Assembly (NCBI GenBank): GCA_963970005.1
Contig: CAXAMN010026672.1
Coordinates: 521,354 to 585,353 of the forward strand
DNA length: 64,000 bases
Direction: 5' to 3'
From: Durusdinium trenchii
Taxonomy: Eukaryota > Sar > Dinophyceae > Suessiales > Symbiodiniaceae
The position numbers and the translations under genes were made by a program. The first letter of the stretch is position 1. Each line of letters opens with the position of its first letter. Positions 43,452 through 53,701 of this stretch are shown piece by piece. The notes under the pieces were generated by a model. The model made no database searches. It saw nothing but the letters and a program-made list of their open reading frames with translations, and was not told the DNA's origin.

Positions 43452-44284
43452 GTGGCCCGGACACCCTGGTAGAGGGTCCAGATTTTTGCCTTCAATATGT
43501 TTCGATCCACAACACTCCACAGCGGAGCACTCCGATGTCCGCACCCTCACATCAGAGACGACAACCTGTTGAGCTGGACAAATAGGCATATCTTTAATGA
43601 GTAGCGAATATGTTTCTGATGTGAAAACACATCTTTACTCATACCAGGTGTGTTTTGACATCTGCACAAGTTTGGCCACGTACAAGGAGTTAATCCGTGA
43701 ACGTGCCTCAGAACATGGGTGCAAGTACTAGGAGCAAGAAGCTATTAGGAACAAGGGCATCGCTACGAACGGAGCAAGGACGCTACTAGGGGCTCTTGGC
43801 ATCGCTACTAGGAGCAAGAAGCTATTAGGAACCTGTATTGTTATTCGGTTCATATCCAGTTTGTTTTTGATACGACGGGTCAGGCGCTTCGTGCATGTTT
43901 GGTCCGCCCGCATCGACTTGGCGACGCCCGCACGGGGTCCTTGAAGGTGATGCCAATGACTTTCATGGCTTCAACCAGCCCTGAGTGAGAGGAAGGAGAG
44001 GATTTGTGATTTTCGAGAATTCTAGTATCATGGTGTTCCGGTGCCTCACCAAAATGGCAGACCACTTCTTCTCATTATCCCGGCAAGAGATCCCAAACAG
44101 TGTCTAAAGGTCTAAGATCTAGAGGTGTAGAAGCAGAAGGTCTAGAGTCTAGAGATCTAGACATATTGAGTTTCAGGGGTGATGGTGGTGCTGGTGGTGG
44201 TTGTGATGATAGGCGATGTAGCTGCAACGCTTCTTCTCCAGTGTGGTCTACAGAGGGCTTGTGGAGATCATTAGTCTACCTGAG

Positions 44285-44455
44285 ATATGAAAAGGGTGTG
44301 AAAGGGGTATGAACAGGATACGACGAGGGTATGAAAAGGGCATGAAAAGGATACAAAAAGGGTATCAAACGGGTAGGAAATGGGTATGGCCAGGATATCC
44401 GGGTGTGGAAAAGCATATGGCAAGGATCAGGGAATGAAAAGGGTATGAGCAGGGT
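44285..44455. repeat. 10-11 bp minisatellite (gtatgaaaagg)
   Basis: About fourteen imperfect units such as ggtatgaaaag, gcatgaaaagg and atacaaaaagg. Confidence 0.8.
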
Positions 44456-44469
44456 GTCTGAAAGGTTTG

Positions 44470-44585
44470 GAGGTCGTGGTGGTAGTGGCGGCTATGATGG
44501 CGGCGGTGATGGTAGTGGCGGTGGTGATGATTGTGATGATGGTGGTGATGGTGATGGTAATGGTGGTAATGATGATGGTGTAGGG
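44470..44585. repeat. (GGTGAT)n-like microsatellite
   Basis: ggtggtgatgatggt-type runs on the plus strand. The minus-strand His-rich frame and plus-strand Gly/Asp frame across it are artefacts of the repeat. Confidence 0.85.
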
Positions 44586-45036
44586 ATCTAGAGCTAGAGC
44601 ACACATCAGTCTTCGCGGTGAAGTTAGGGTATTCGGGCTCGTATAGGTTGAAGGATCGTAGGTTGGAGAACGAAGGTCTTCATGCTCTGTCTGTGGTGAG
44701 AACTGGGTGCCTGCGTGCGGGTTTCAACAAACAAGACTGCCAAAGTTCTTTTTGGATCGTGGTGCAAATCGGTGGAGCTCTCGACCAAGCTAGAATTTTA
44801 CATTTCCGCTTCTGGCTCCAGCATGGCTCTCAGCCATGAAGTAAAAATCCTCCAGTTCATACTGAAGGCTCCTGGTTTGGAACCCAGCCGCTCGGCACTG
44901 TCAAATAATCGCCGGTGGCCAAACGAACTCGCTTAAAGCCAGGCTGCAAGGCCTCACCACCTTAGCCCATGCCACGCTCAAACGTAGCCGTTCCAAGGCT
45001 AGCGGCTTGCCAACCCTGCCATAGGATTCCCTGGTT

Positions 45037-45288
45037 TCAGGGCACTGAAACACCTTTCTCTTCCAACTCCTTTCTCAGCTCTGCCGCCTTCATCTTCTTC
45101 GGTTGGCGCTGGATCGGCAGCCTCCACTTCGTCTTCCACCTCAAGGTCCTCCAATCGTCCTGTGTACCAAGTGCAGTCAGCAACGAACCGTTTTGAGCCT
45201 CTTCACTTGTCCTTTTTCGCTCTTTTCGGAAGGACATCTCCTCAGCCACTCTTGGCTCTCGTACCCCCGACCTGAGCACAACATTCAC
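45037..45288 (-). CDS. Candidate exon with half a SAP-like motif
   Basis: An 83-codon minus-strand frame whose end reads KKMKAAELRKELEEKGVS, which fits the first helix and turn of a SAP DNA/RNA-binding domain. The second helix is missing because the frame stops after SVP. Upstream it is Lys/Arg/Glu-rich. Either an exon with the rest elsewhere or a truncated copy. Confidence 0.35.
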   Translation of the reverse strand: MNVVLRSGVREPRVAEEMSFRKERKRTSEEAQNGSLLTALGTQDDWRTLRWKTKWRLPIQRQPKKMKAAELRKELEEKGVSVP

Positions 45289-45517
45289 ACTTGATATGAC
45301 CCGAGGGAAGACCCCAATTTGGATTGTAAGACATTCTCACATGGGTTTTAATCAAGAGTCTGCATTTTCCAATCCCGGACCATCCATGTATGGAATGGTT
45401 ACGCACATGTACCCTACCTACGCACGACTTAGCGTGTATCTATTCTCAGCTCTGCCCTGATGTTGTCTTTGGAAGCGCTCTTGCTGCGAAACACCTTGGC
45501 AGGCACTTGCGCACGTT

Positions 45518-45785
45518 GAAGTGCAGATGTCGTGGCAGCAGCACTTTGTCGACCTTGAAGCGCGGATTTCGCGGCAGGCCCAATACTTTGTGGACCTTGA
45601 AGTGCAGATTTCGTAGCAGGCACAGCGCTTTGTGGACCTTGAAGCACGGAATTCGTGGCAGGTGCAAGGCTTTGTGAACCTTTGGAGATTTCGTGGCAGG
45701 CACAGCGCTTGTGGACGCGGCAGGAGCAGTGGCCTTGAAGTGCAGATTTCGTGGCAAACGCAGCACTTTGTGGACCTTGAAGTGC
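45518..45785. repeat. 42-bp minisatellite, about six units
   Basis: Units run cttgaagtgcagatttcgtg, gcaggcacagcgctttgtgg, ac. Length is mostly 42 bp, so it is open in several frames on both strands and yields repeated protein-like frames that are not credible genes. Confidence 0.85.
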
Positions 45786-46137
45786 ACCAACTCCTGCTGG
45801 ATACCTGAGGGCCGGATGGCGCCAACCCTGAAAGAACTTCAGTTCATCCAGGGTTTCGGAGATCTTTGAATGCGCTTATGTAGCACAATGTGCACAAGCT
45901 CATCCAAGCCATGTTGGACTCCTTCTCATCAGAGGCCACACACTTCATGGTGTCATGCTCATAGAGCAGCCATGACCCTCATCTCCACAGTGCAAGGAGC
46001 CTTATCCTCATCCCAATCATTCACCACCCATCCCCTCAATGAGGTCAGCCTCATCTTCAGATGCCTGACCTTATCTCGCCACAAGCAGCCATTGAAATCC
46101 AGCCTGGCCTCAATGCTGCAGTGCAGTGATGCGGAGT

Positions 46138-46356
46138 TTACACTTTTGCGCCTTCAACGGCGTATTTTTTGGATAGCTTTTTGAAAGCATCCTGTAGTGT
46201 TGGGTGATCCCTCAGGCGCTCCATGTAGGAGCTCAACAATTCTGGATGGCCCATTGCCTCCATATGTAGGAGTGCTGCACATTTGTTGGCCCAACCTCCA
46301 ATCCTCTCATTCTCTTGATCCTGAATGCTGTCAATATCAAATTCATTGGTCATCAA
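46138..46356 (-). CDS. Small unrecognised coding exon
   Basis: A minus-strand frame starting MTNEFDIDSIQDQ and continuing with WANKCAALLHMEAMGHPE and DAFKKLSKKYAVEGAKV before a stop. Helical, charged, with no repeats, and lying outside the repeat blocks. Probably the last exon of a minus-strand gene or a short gene. Family not recognised. Confidence 0.45.
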   Translation of the reverse strand: MMTNEFDIDSIQDQENERIGGWANKCAALLHMEAMGHPELLSSYMERLRDHPTLQDAFKKLSKKYAVEGAKV

Positions 46357-46754
46357 AGAAACCATTAAAATAAGATCAATCAAACATGTTCAAACAAAAC
46401 AAACAACACACACACACAGATCTATAGTTTGCCAAGTCACAAAGTTGCTCCGTTTTGGTGAAAACCCGGCTCGGTTTGGGGGAAATTGGTTCGCTTTTGG
46501 GATTGGCTTGGGGCTCAAGTCTCACTGTTTTGAACACAAAGCATGTTTTGGTTTGGATTTTTGAGTTTTTAGGACCGGGTGTCACTAAAAAAAGTCAACC
46601 GGTGGGAAGTTGGGAGGGTAAAATGCTCAAACCTATAAACTTTGAAAAGGTCTTGCGTGATTCCGCACGCAGAGATGACGTCGGGACAAATCGAATGTTT
46701 CTGATTGAAGAAAAATACCTAAACAAATAATATATAGTTAACTATATTTGCAGT

Positions 46755-47108
46755 ATGCCTTGTTATTTTGTGAGTAGTGGAATTGAAATCCCGATGACGA
46801 ATCAAACCTGCCACTTTATTTGGAACGGCTTTGGAAACAAAGAGCTGACTGACAGCGAAACGTCTTCTTCGTCTGAAGAAGGTGATAAAACAGGTTCGCT
46901 TGTTGAAACGGCTAGAAATGCTGAATGGAGAAAGCAGGACGACGGATATTACAACAGAAAGCCGAACGACGAAACGTATTTCCGAAGATATTACCAAGAG
47001 AAAACAAAACAACCTTGTGTATGTGATATATGCGGCTCTGCCATGAGCTGAAAATCAAACTTGGCAAAGCACAAGAACACGAAGAAGTGCCAAAGGTGCT
47101 TGGTGTAA
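46755..47108 (+). pseudogene. Zinc-finger ORF with in-frame TGA
   Basis: 98 codons open with an acidic Ser-rich middle, then YFRRYYQEKTKQP and CDICGSAMS. A TGA at 47049-47051 interrupts it, after which the same frame continues KSNLAKHKNTKKCQ to a TAA at 47106. Read across the stop, the spacing Cys-x2-Cys-x12-His-x5-Cys forms a zinc finger of a kind common in Polinton-like elements. The stop sits where Arg would be usual, consistent with CGA to TGA. Confidence 0.65.
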
Positions 47109-47167
47109 GTTCCCTATGATTTTATGATACAAGAAAATATCATAAAGTTATAATCTAGGTATTTTTA

Positions 47168-47483
47168 ATGTCAAGATTGGAAAAAGAAGAGGTACAAAAA
47201 GCACACAATCTTGATAACGTAATTCAGGTCAGAACAAATCTGATACTGAAAGAAAAGCACAACAGAAAATATCCAAACATAAGCGAAGGAGATTATGTTA
47301 AGATATTTGATAAAAAGGAAAGGGCAACTATGTATCAAGGAAAGAAACTAGAAGTCAATGGAGTGAAAAAAGCAGTATAAAGTAATACTAGTTGGCCGTG
47401 ATATGATGAATAATAGATATTGTAAATTGGATGGAATGAGTACAACATATAATAGGCATGATATACTATTAGTTGATGAGTAA
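47168..47483 (+). pseudogene. Polinton-type integrase, C-terminal fragment
   Basis: The frame from 47168 reads VRTNLILKEKHNRKYPNI then GDYVKIFDKK, the typical basic linker and SH3/chromo-like start at the end of Polinton integrases. Two further phase changes (about 47340-47355 and 47375) lead to SQWSEK, then RYCKLDG and NRHDILLVDE before TAA at 47481-47483. The catalytic core (DDE) is missing upstream. Broken by at least two one-base shifts. Confidence 0.6.
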
Positions 47484-47715
47484 CTGTTGTTCTTTCTTCT
47501 GTTTTCGCCTTTCTCTTCTTTTTGCATTTATTCTATCTTTCTCTCTTTGGTATCTTTCTTTTTGTTTGCCTCATTGCTTCTCTGTTTCCTTCTTCTATAC
47601 CTTTAATTCTTGTCATCATATTTATCTGTTTTTCCCAGTGTTTCTTCTTTCTTGTATATTGATTTTTTGTTATCATGATGCTGTTTGTCTTTTTGTTTGT
47701 ATTTTTCAATATGCT

Positions 47716-48384
47716 CTATTTTGTTTCTTCAAGGTGATGCTCTCTTGTCGCATTGCAAAATTCTTTTTTGGTCCGACCAACAATACATCTGTTAAGGCGG
47801 TTCTTTTCATTTTCAACATATTCACCGTCTTTTTTTTTTTTGAGTTGCTTTCTGTTTTTGCGTGGGCATTCTTCAATAAGAAACATTTTACAGTTCTCAG
47901 CACCGAACTCATCAAACGATTTCATAGAGTTAGGATAGTGTTTTGGGGGATTTCTATTGTTTAGATAAGATTTATAATATCTTCTATGCCTTGCTATTCT
48001 TTGACATAGTCTTTCAGTTGTTGAATGTATCCATATATGTAAAATCATCTTTTCGTTATGTACATATTTTATGGCATAATGTCCAAACGGGAGGCCTTCA
48101 AAATCTGAATACCAGTAGCGTTTATTGTCGTAGTTGCTTAAAGTACATCTAGTCTGATTAATGCTATAAATTTGATGGTTCTTACTTCTGATAGTGTTAA
48201 AACTGACATCTTCTTCACCGTTTCTATTCAATGTCTCTTCATAAGTTTTGTAACTTAACTGATTGCTCACTTTATGCTTGACTACTCCTTTACTTTTCTT
48301 GTGTTCTTTCTCATCACCATACACTTTATAACAATATGCCTTTGGTTTCAATCCTGTAAAGTGAGTAATTATTTTACCGTTCAT
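47716..48384 (-). pseudogene. PolB C-terminus fused in frame to a GIY-YIG-like domain
   Basis: A 222-codon frame. Residues 1-110 (GKIITHFTGLKPKAYCYKV, GLPFGHYAIK) match the thumb end of Polinton-type PolB, which normally terminates at GHY-I. Here it runs on without a stop into IHSTTERLCQRIARHRRYYK, FGAENCKMFLIEECPRKN and RCIVGRTKKEF, the ST-RR-H, E-C and NR-RTKKEY pattern of GIY-YIG endonucleases found in large DNA viruses and mobile elements. The leading GIY strand is degenerate. The frame is in another phase from the PolB blocks upstream. Confidence 0.65.
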
Positions 48385-48401
48385 TTCATCCTTGAATTTT
48401 C

Positions 48402-48977
48402 CTAATACCTTCTTGTTGATTTATCATGGTTTGGATGTTTTGCTGGATAATCACTGAACTCCATGTACTCATTTATCTCCTCAAAGTCTTCATATAAATC
48501 ATCAGTCTCGCCGATGATTGCATAACTATCAGTATCAGTATAGACCAATTGAATATTATCTTGACATTTTGGTTTCAAAACATCATAATAGAAGGAATAC
48601 ATGTGAATTTTTGAATAGTCTAAAATAGACATATCCATATAGATAGGTTTGTTTAGTTCCACTGTGTGTTTATCATTTCAACAATTACAAGGTCTTCATT
48701 TATGATATGTTTGTGTTTGAATAGCGGTTTATTTACCAGTTTTTGGAAGCGTTCAGGCGTATTGACAATTTCAAAATCACCATGCTTTCTTATATTCTCC
48801 ATGGTGTTGCCGTATACGCTATTATTCATTAACTTAAACAAATCTTTTTCAAAGTCATTGTTGGCATTCTTTCTCTTTTCAGTGTTGAATTCAATGAATG
48901 GTTTTAAGAAGTGTGCTTGTTTGAAACTTATTGCTCTATGGACTTTTCTCCCCACTATGACAATTGTGAGGATTTAA
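48402..48977 (-). pseudogene. Family B DNA polymerase (protein-primed), palm part, frameshifted
   Basis: Block one (48957-48653) has KVHRAISFKQAHFLKPFI, FEKDLFKLMNNSVYGNTM and FEIVN. After a frameshift near 48655, block two (48662-48402) has LNKPIYMDMSILDYSKIHMY and the catalytic YTDTDSYAI. A second shift lies near 48415. LMNNSVYGNTMEN and YTDTDS are signatures of PolB of Polintons and related viruses. Similarity begins abruptly at about 48975, so the exonuclease and N-terminal parts are deleted. Not functional as it stands. Confidence 0.75.
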
Positions 48978-49234
48978 TTGCGGCAAGAGAGCCACCACTG
49001 CCGAAGACGCACTTCCTGGATGCAGTTCTAACGAAGATGACGAGAAGAACTTTGGCTCGAGACTTCCTGCCAAGAAATCAGAGTGCGCCGAAGACCACCA
49101 CCATGTCCAAAGTATCCGACCTTGTGACCTGCCACCAAAAGTCGGCTTTAGAGCACCAAAGCACCCGCGCCAGCCCACCAGATTCTGTGGGCCTGTGCGG
49201 TCGAAATGCACTTCAAAGATCTCGGTGTGAATGA
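48978..49234 (+). CDS. Candidate exon at the edge of the island
   Basis: GC content rises abruptly at 48975. The plus-strand frame that includes GKRATTAEDALPGCSSNEDD and KVGFRAPKHPRQPTRFCG stays open to about 49230. Possibly part of a host gene into which the Polinton-like DNA was inserted; alternative frames are also open, so the choice is uncertain. Confidence 0.3.
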
Positions 49235-49239
49235 ATGTG

Positions 49240-50675
49240 CTGCAAATAGCAGCCGCGCACGCCGATGAGAACCTCCGATCAGAACCCGGCCTTGACCCCC
49301 ACCGTAAGAACCTCTATGTTACCACACTGTGGGGAAAAGCCACATGAAAAATATAATTTGAAGTATAAAGAAGCACACACATGTAGTTTAGCAAGTCAAA
49401 GTCTTGCATATATATATATGTATTAAGCTGATACTTCTTCATATTGCGCTTAATATTAAACACGTCTATAAACTATATTTATAGTTTTATATTGAAGTCC
49501 TGAGAGCCTGAGTTCTTGACCAATTGTACAAATTTATGTTGCACTTTAATGGATGGAACATTATTAAAGCAATTCTATCAAATTTTCATGGGCATGAATT
49601 GGAGGAACTTAGTGATCTTAGCCATTTTGTATCCACCAAATTAGTTGTGGTAACGGTGGGTTGGTGGTTTCTTCTCTTTTCTTTTCCTTCCTTCCCTTTC
49701 CTTTTATTTTCTTTCCTTTTCTTGTTTCTTTCTGTCTTTCTTTCTTCCTTCCTTTCTTCTTTCTCCCTATTGTCTCTTTCCCTCTCCATCTCTCTCTCTC
49801 TCTGTCTTATCTCTGTGTTCTGTTTCTTCTTTGTCATTGTCTATTCTCTTATAGTTCTTCTCTCTAGTTTCTCTATTGTCGCGTTTTTCTTTTTGCTTTT
49901 TCTGTCTTTCTTCCTCCCCTTTTGTCTCTCTCTCTCTCTCTCTCGCTCTTCTTTCTCTTACTTCTCTCCCCTTTGTGTTCTCTTTTCACTGAAGCTAAAA
50001 GGCATTTTTTGGTTGCAATTTCTTATCTCTCTTGAGGCATTTTTTGGTTGTGGTCGGCTTTCTTTTGGGTGTATCAGGCGATCCAAATACTTTGGCACGC
50101 AATGGCACGCACGCCTATAGTGGTTGTGGCCCCAGCCGCGTCAACCACAGCGCCTTGATCAGGATCTCCCAGGCAAAAATTTCAAGGAGACAAGTGGGAA
50201 CATTCCACGCTTGGTCGCATGATGTTTTGTTTGAGACGCCTTTGGCACAGTTTTTACGTCCGTGTTTGCCACAGAGGAAGTGACTGGCCATGTGCATGAA
50301 AGGAAAGGCTGCAAAATCTCTTGCACCCTACAGTGCTGTTTCGAGAGTGGTAAAGGGGTGCAATTCTAGAACCGATGAGAACAGCCCGAACAGCCCCGAT
50401 CATCGCTTGGCCCAGATCCCGATGTTCACCAAACATCTGGGACCCACACAGAACAGGCCTTTCAGCCACCTAGAAACTCGTCTGAGACTTTCACATCTTC
50501 AGCTAGTTTCCGGCTTTCTTCAGTGGTTTTGATGGTAGTCCTGTGCTGGGGAAGCCACGGAAAAAGAACTGTGTCACTCCACCGGGCCATCCACTGCCCA
50601 GCTGCTCCAGGAATTGCTGGTTGCCGCTGCCACAAAGAGTTCTCCATAGCCTCGAGCCCTCAGTGATTCCGGCCA
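49240..50675. other. AT-rich flank then polypyrimidine tract, no gene
   Basis: 49330-49510 is AT-rich with a (TA)n run. 49660-49990 is almost purely C/T (ttctt, cctt and tctctctc runs). Its 198-residue Phe/Leu/Ser-rich plus-strand frame looks like a membrane protein only because of the composition. 50040-50675 shows nothing convincing. Confidence 0.7.
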
Positions 50676-50679
50676 TCTT

Positions 50680-50780
50680 CTGACTGGTGCGACTCGTAGG
50701 GAATGAGGGTGGCTGGATCCAAAGGAATCTCTATTGGGGGCTCAGCCACCCTCATTCTCTACTTTCGTCGCACCAGTCAG
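50680..50780. repeat. Foldback hairpin of 101 bp
   Basis: ctgactggtgcgac and gaatgagggtggctg on the left pair with cagccaccctcattc and gtcgcaccagtcag on the right, with a loop of about 25 bp around aaaggaatctctattggggg. Not related by sequence to families 1-3. Confidence 0.9.
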
Positions 50781-50896
50781 ATATGTTTGGACGGTTTCCC
50801 TGTTGGCCGAACCCCCGTTCGACCCTTAAATAATATAGCTCGGAAGCCACTTGATGTTGTAGTCAACAAAAGGTCCTGAAATAGTGGGCAGTACAG

Positions 50897-50994
50897 TGGT
50901 TTCAGAGTAGATGGCACAGACCCCAAGATGTCCTTTAGATGAAGGCCCCTATAAATCACCAAACTGGGGGATTGTGCCATCTACTCTGAAACCA
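50897..50994. repeat. Foldback hairpin of 98 bp
   Basis: tggtttcagagtagatggca on the left pairs with gtgccatctactctgaaacc on the right. Inner arms (accccaa, ctggggg) are also partly complementary. Loop about 40 bp. It lies 117 bp beyond the previous hairpin. Confidence 0.9.
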
Positions 50995-51071
50995 ATGTAA
51001 ACCTTGGATGGTCCTGCTGGAGGAAGCGAACGAAACACACATCTTCCTCCCCCACAAGGGGATTCACCCAT

Positions 51072-51167
51072 CCCAGACACTCCATGGATGCCATATATGC
51101 CGATCAGTTGGGGTGGTATTGGGGGTCAATGGGGCGGCATATATGGCAGTCCCATGGAGTGTCTGGG
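51072..51167. repeat. Foldback element, family 1
   Basis: cccagacactccatgg and ccatggagtgtctggg are perfect inverted repeats. Inner arms tgccatatatgcc and ggcatatatggca also pair. The loop holds ttggggtggtattgggggtc. Confidence 0.9.
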
Positions 51168-51169
51168 CA

Positions 51170-52130
51170 TAGAGAACATACGAAACAAACCACCTGATCA
51201 GCAAAAGTCGGGAAACAACACATCGGCTGTTCAGGAAGAAATGAAGACATCAAATCGGTTGTTCGAATCCTGAGGCCTTCGACGGAGCATGCAGCAGCTC
51301 TGTCGAAGCACTTGATATAGATGGTTTTCACCGGCAAATCTTTTCTGAAGATCTGAGGGGTATGTCATTTGATGTCTTTTTGACAAACAAACGCACAACA
51401 GCGTCAACTTGTTGTGTAAAGTTTACAAGACGTCAATATCTATAGAACTCTGTCCCCGATCAAAGATTTGGTCACTTGGTCGTGGACATTTTCGTGGAAC
51501 TTAAGCTCTATTTTGGATCACCATAGACTTTTGGTCCTGGAATGATGGCTTGCGCGAAGATTGGCATGAGATTTCCACCCCTCGCGGTTGAGCTCTGTGC
51601 ATTGATGAATCCATTTTTGCACCACTAATTATATGGCCATAGCGGCCAAAGAAACATGTGCCAATCCTTCCAAACTGGTAGACACGGCTACAGCTTTTTG
51701 AAGAAAGAACAAGTTACACGGCTAGCCTGGACCCTCCAATCGGGGTGTCCTGGCTGGACTACCCCACACTACCAGCCTAAGCTTCCAGACAGGGCAGAAG
51801 CGGATGCCATGGTCCCTGTGCATGTTTCAAATAGCAAACAGGTGGCGTCGCCTCCATTCCTGTGGTTCTGTGGTCTCGCCGGAGTGAAAGAAGAAGCTTC
51901 CCCGGGATGCCCTGAAATCAGGTTTGTGTAGAACAAGTTCCTGCCAACCTGACAACCTGACAGGTTCCCCCTCAACAAGTAGAAGCAAGTTCCTGCAGCC
52001 ACCAGTTTCCTGTGTGGAACCCGGGGTCACTGTTCTTCCTTTCGTCTTCCCAGCTTGACGGACGAACGAGTCTTGCCGTTTGGACCTATGCAGGGGTCGC
52101 ACCCGAATCCTCTGGAGGGGTCTGGACCCT
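51170..52130. other. No credible gene
   Basis: Short overlapping frames only. Near 52100-52150 ggatcctctggagg followed by ccctcaaaaccctatggttt resembles a degraded family-2 foldback. Confidence 0.4.
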
Positions 52131-52140
52131 CAAAACCCTA

Positions 52141-52596
52141 TGGTTTTGAGGGACCCAAGGGCTGTTTGGAGCGTCTGGGCTGGGGAAATCTAGCTTTACC
52201 TTCACGAACTTCCTGACCTCTTCGAACGTGAAGGCTCATGGGGTGGAGGACACTCCCCACGACTTCCAACGTACGCTCAACATGCGTGCGCAGGTGAAAC
52301 CCACGAACTGGGTGGATTTTTCCATGAGAAACAACCCCCTGCACTATACCACAGCTCTGACGGAAAAGAAGAACACCTGGGCAGCTGCAGTTCCAAACTG
52401 GGTGATGTTGTCGTTCCATCCCATGAAATCCGTGGCCCACGAAACCGTGTGGCCGAGCTGCTTCTCCGGTGGTAGGGTGATGCACATGCCCCAATCCAAG
52501 ACCACGAGCCTCGCAGGTGCCATGCTCAGAGGAGCGGACGTGCGTGCTGCGTTCGTGTCGGCACCGTGGTTGGTGAAGGTCGAAAAGAACCAATGA
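52141..52596 (+). CDS. Candidate coding exon, strand uncertain
   Basis: The plus-strand frame with VEDTPHDFQRTLNMRAQV and SFHPMKSVAHETVWPSC is open for 123 codons from a Met and further upstream. A minus-strand frame with one or two stops also looks protein-like (LPPEKQLGHTVSWATDFMGW, FEEVRKFVKVKLDF). No repeats. One strand is probably coding, but I cannot decide which. Confidence 0.35.
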
Positions 52597-52599
52597 GAA

Positions 52600-53335
52600 A
52601 TGGTCTGGTTGGTGCTGTCAACCCACCTGAAGAGTATCAGTTAGTGGGTTCAATCATCCCAAGTAAAGGTGGAGTATAAAGATATCCCTCGAAACATGGT
52701 ATACCCCAGGACTTTTCAACAAGCTCTCACGAAGGAATGCATATGTTCTCAGGAGCCGTGATTTGTTGTTTGTGTGTTTCTAATTTAGTAAACATTTATA
52801 GTCAGTCTCTGCTATACAGTCTTGCTCTCACACATTTTCCAATACAACCAGTGAAACCAGTGAAAACGGGTCCGGAAACACCACCGACTCCGTGAGGATC
52901 TTAATGTATCTTTGATCCTAGGCTGCAGTTTCAACTCCATCACTCCCATACATCAAAGAACTGGTTGGAGAGGGCCATCTTCTGCTGGTTTTCCCTGGTT
53001 TTCACCCCCCAAAACCAAGGCTTTCCTGTAGATTTGCCCTTAAGCCAATTCTTTAAAACTGAACCAGCCTTCCCTATCAATCGCTCCCCTACCCCAGCAG
53101 TTGCATGTCAGAACCAAATGGCTTGCTTCGGAGACCGACGAGACCCTGGAGACCGACGCTCCGCCAGATGTGATGTACTCGGCACTCCATGGAACTGCTG
53201 ATACGAACCGATGCGACACGAATGACCCGAACCTACGCGACCGGGGGAGACGACACAGAAGGACCCTATCCCTATGGGTAGAAGCTGGGACCGGTCGGGC
53301 TGTATTCAGGGAGTTTCTGGGTAGAAGTCGAGTTC
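52600..53335. other. No credible gene
   Basis: Short frames. Nothing recognisable. Confidence 0.4.
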
Positions 53336-53701
53336 GACCTTATTTGGCCCCAGTCGAAGGATTCACTCCCGGTACAACCAGGCACGATCTAGTCAGATTC
53401 CAATCCCAACTGCCCTCCAATGCCAAAACTATCCAAAAGTAAAGCATCTTCCGCCTGTGCAGGTGTTCTGCCTTGTTTTGGCCTGTTTGGTGGATGACCA
53501 GATTGAAATAGGCTTTCATTCCATCATTCCCATCGTCCATCCCTCCGCGCAACGTCGCCGCCCAGACCGCGCCGTGGCCGCCGTGGCCCGTGGCCGCCGC
53601 CCTCCGCGCACCTCTCGCTGCCTTTCTGCACCATGAGGTTTCCAGGATGGGGGTCGGCATGGAAGTGACCATCCAAGACAAACCTGCATGGGCTCCATCA
53701 G

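Larger units (their letters stand above)
42440..45030. other. Repeat-rich intergenic region
   Basis: Holds a partial family-1 unit near 42955-43022, a full one at 43355-43451, tandem ctattaggagcaagaagc motifs at 43730-43830, and two minisatellite blocks at 44285-44585. No credible gene. Confidence 0.45.
46620..48977. mobile_element. Decayed Polinton/adintovirus-like island
   Basis: An AT-rich block, clearly different in composition from both flanks, holding in order a zinc-finger ORF (plus), the C-terminal part of a Polinton-type integrase (plus), and, converging from the other strand, a GIY-YIG-like domain and the C-terminal third of a protein-primed family B DNA polymerase. Integrase together with PolB is the hallmark of Polintons/Mavericks and related virus-like elements. 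Capsid genes, the packaging ATPase and the N-terminal two-thirds of PolB are absent. A short frame at 46623-46730 (NFEKVLRDSARRDDVGTNRM) may be another gene remnant. Confidence 0.7.

Noticed and set aside
44365..44604. His-rich minus-strand protein
   Set aside because: Arises from the GGTGAT-type microsatellite; no other support.
45418..45825. Repetitive Cys/Arg-rich protein with 14-residue repeats
   Set aside because: The 42-bp minisatellite is open in several frames on both strands, with no start or domain.
47473..47964. 163-residue Phe/Leu/Cys-rich plus-strand frame
   Set aside because: It is antisense to the GIY-YIG-like domain, which has recognisable motifs on the minus strand.
49524..50120. 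198-residue plus-strand frame resembling a multi-pass membrane protein
   Set aside because: It is a translation of the polypyrimidine tract; Phe, Leu and Ser arise from TTC, CTT and TCT runs.
51250..51275. tRNA T-loop-like gttcgaatcc
   Set aside because: No matching acceptor, D or anticodon stems around it.
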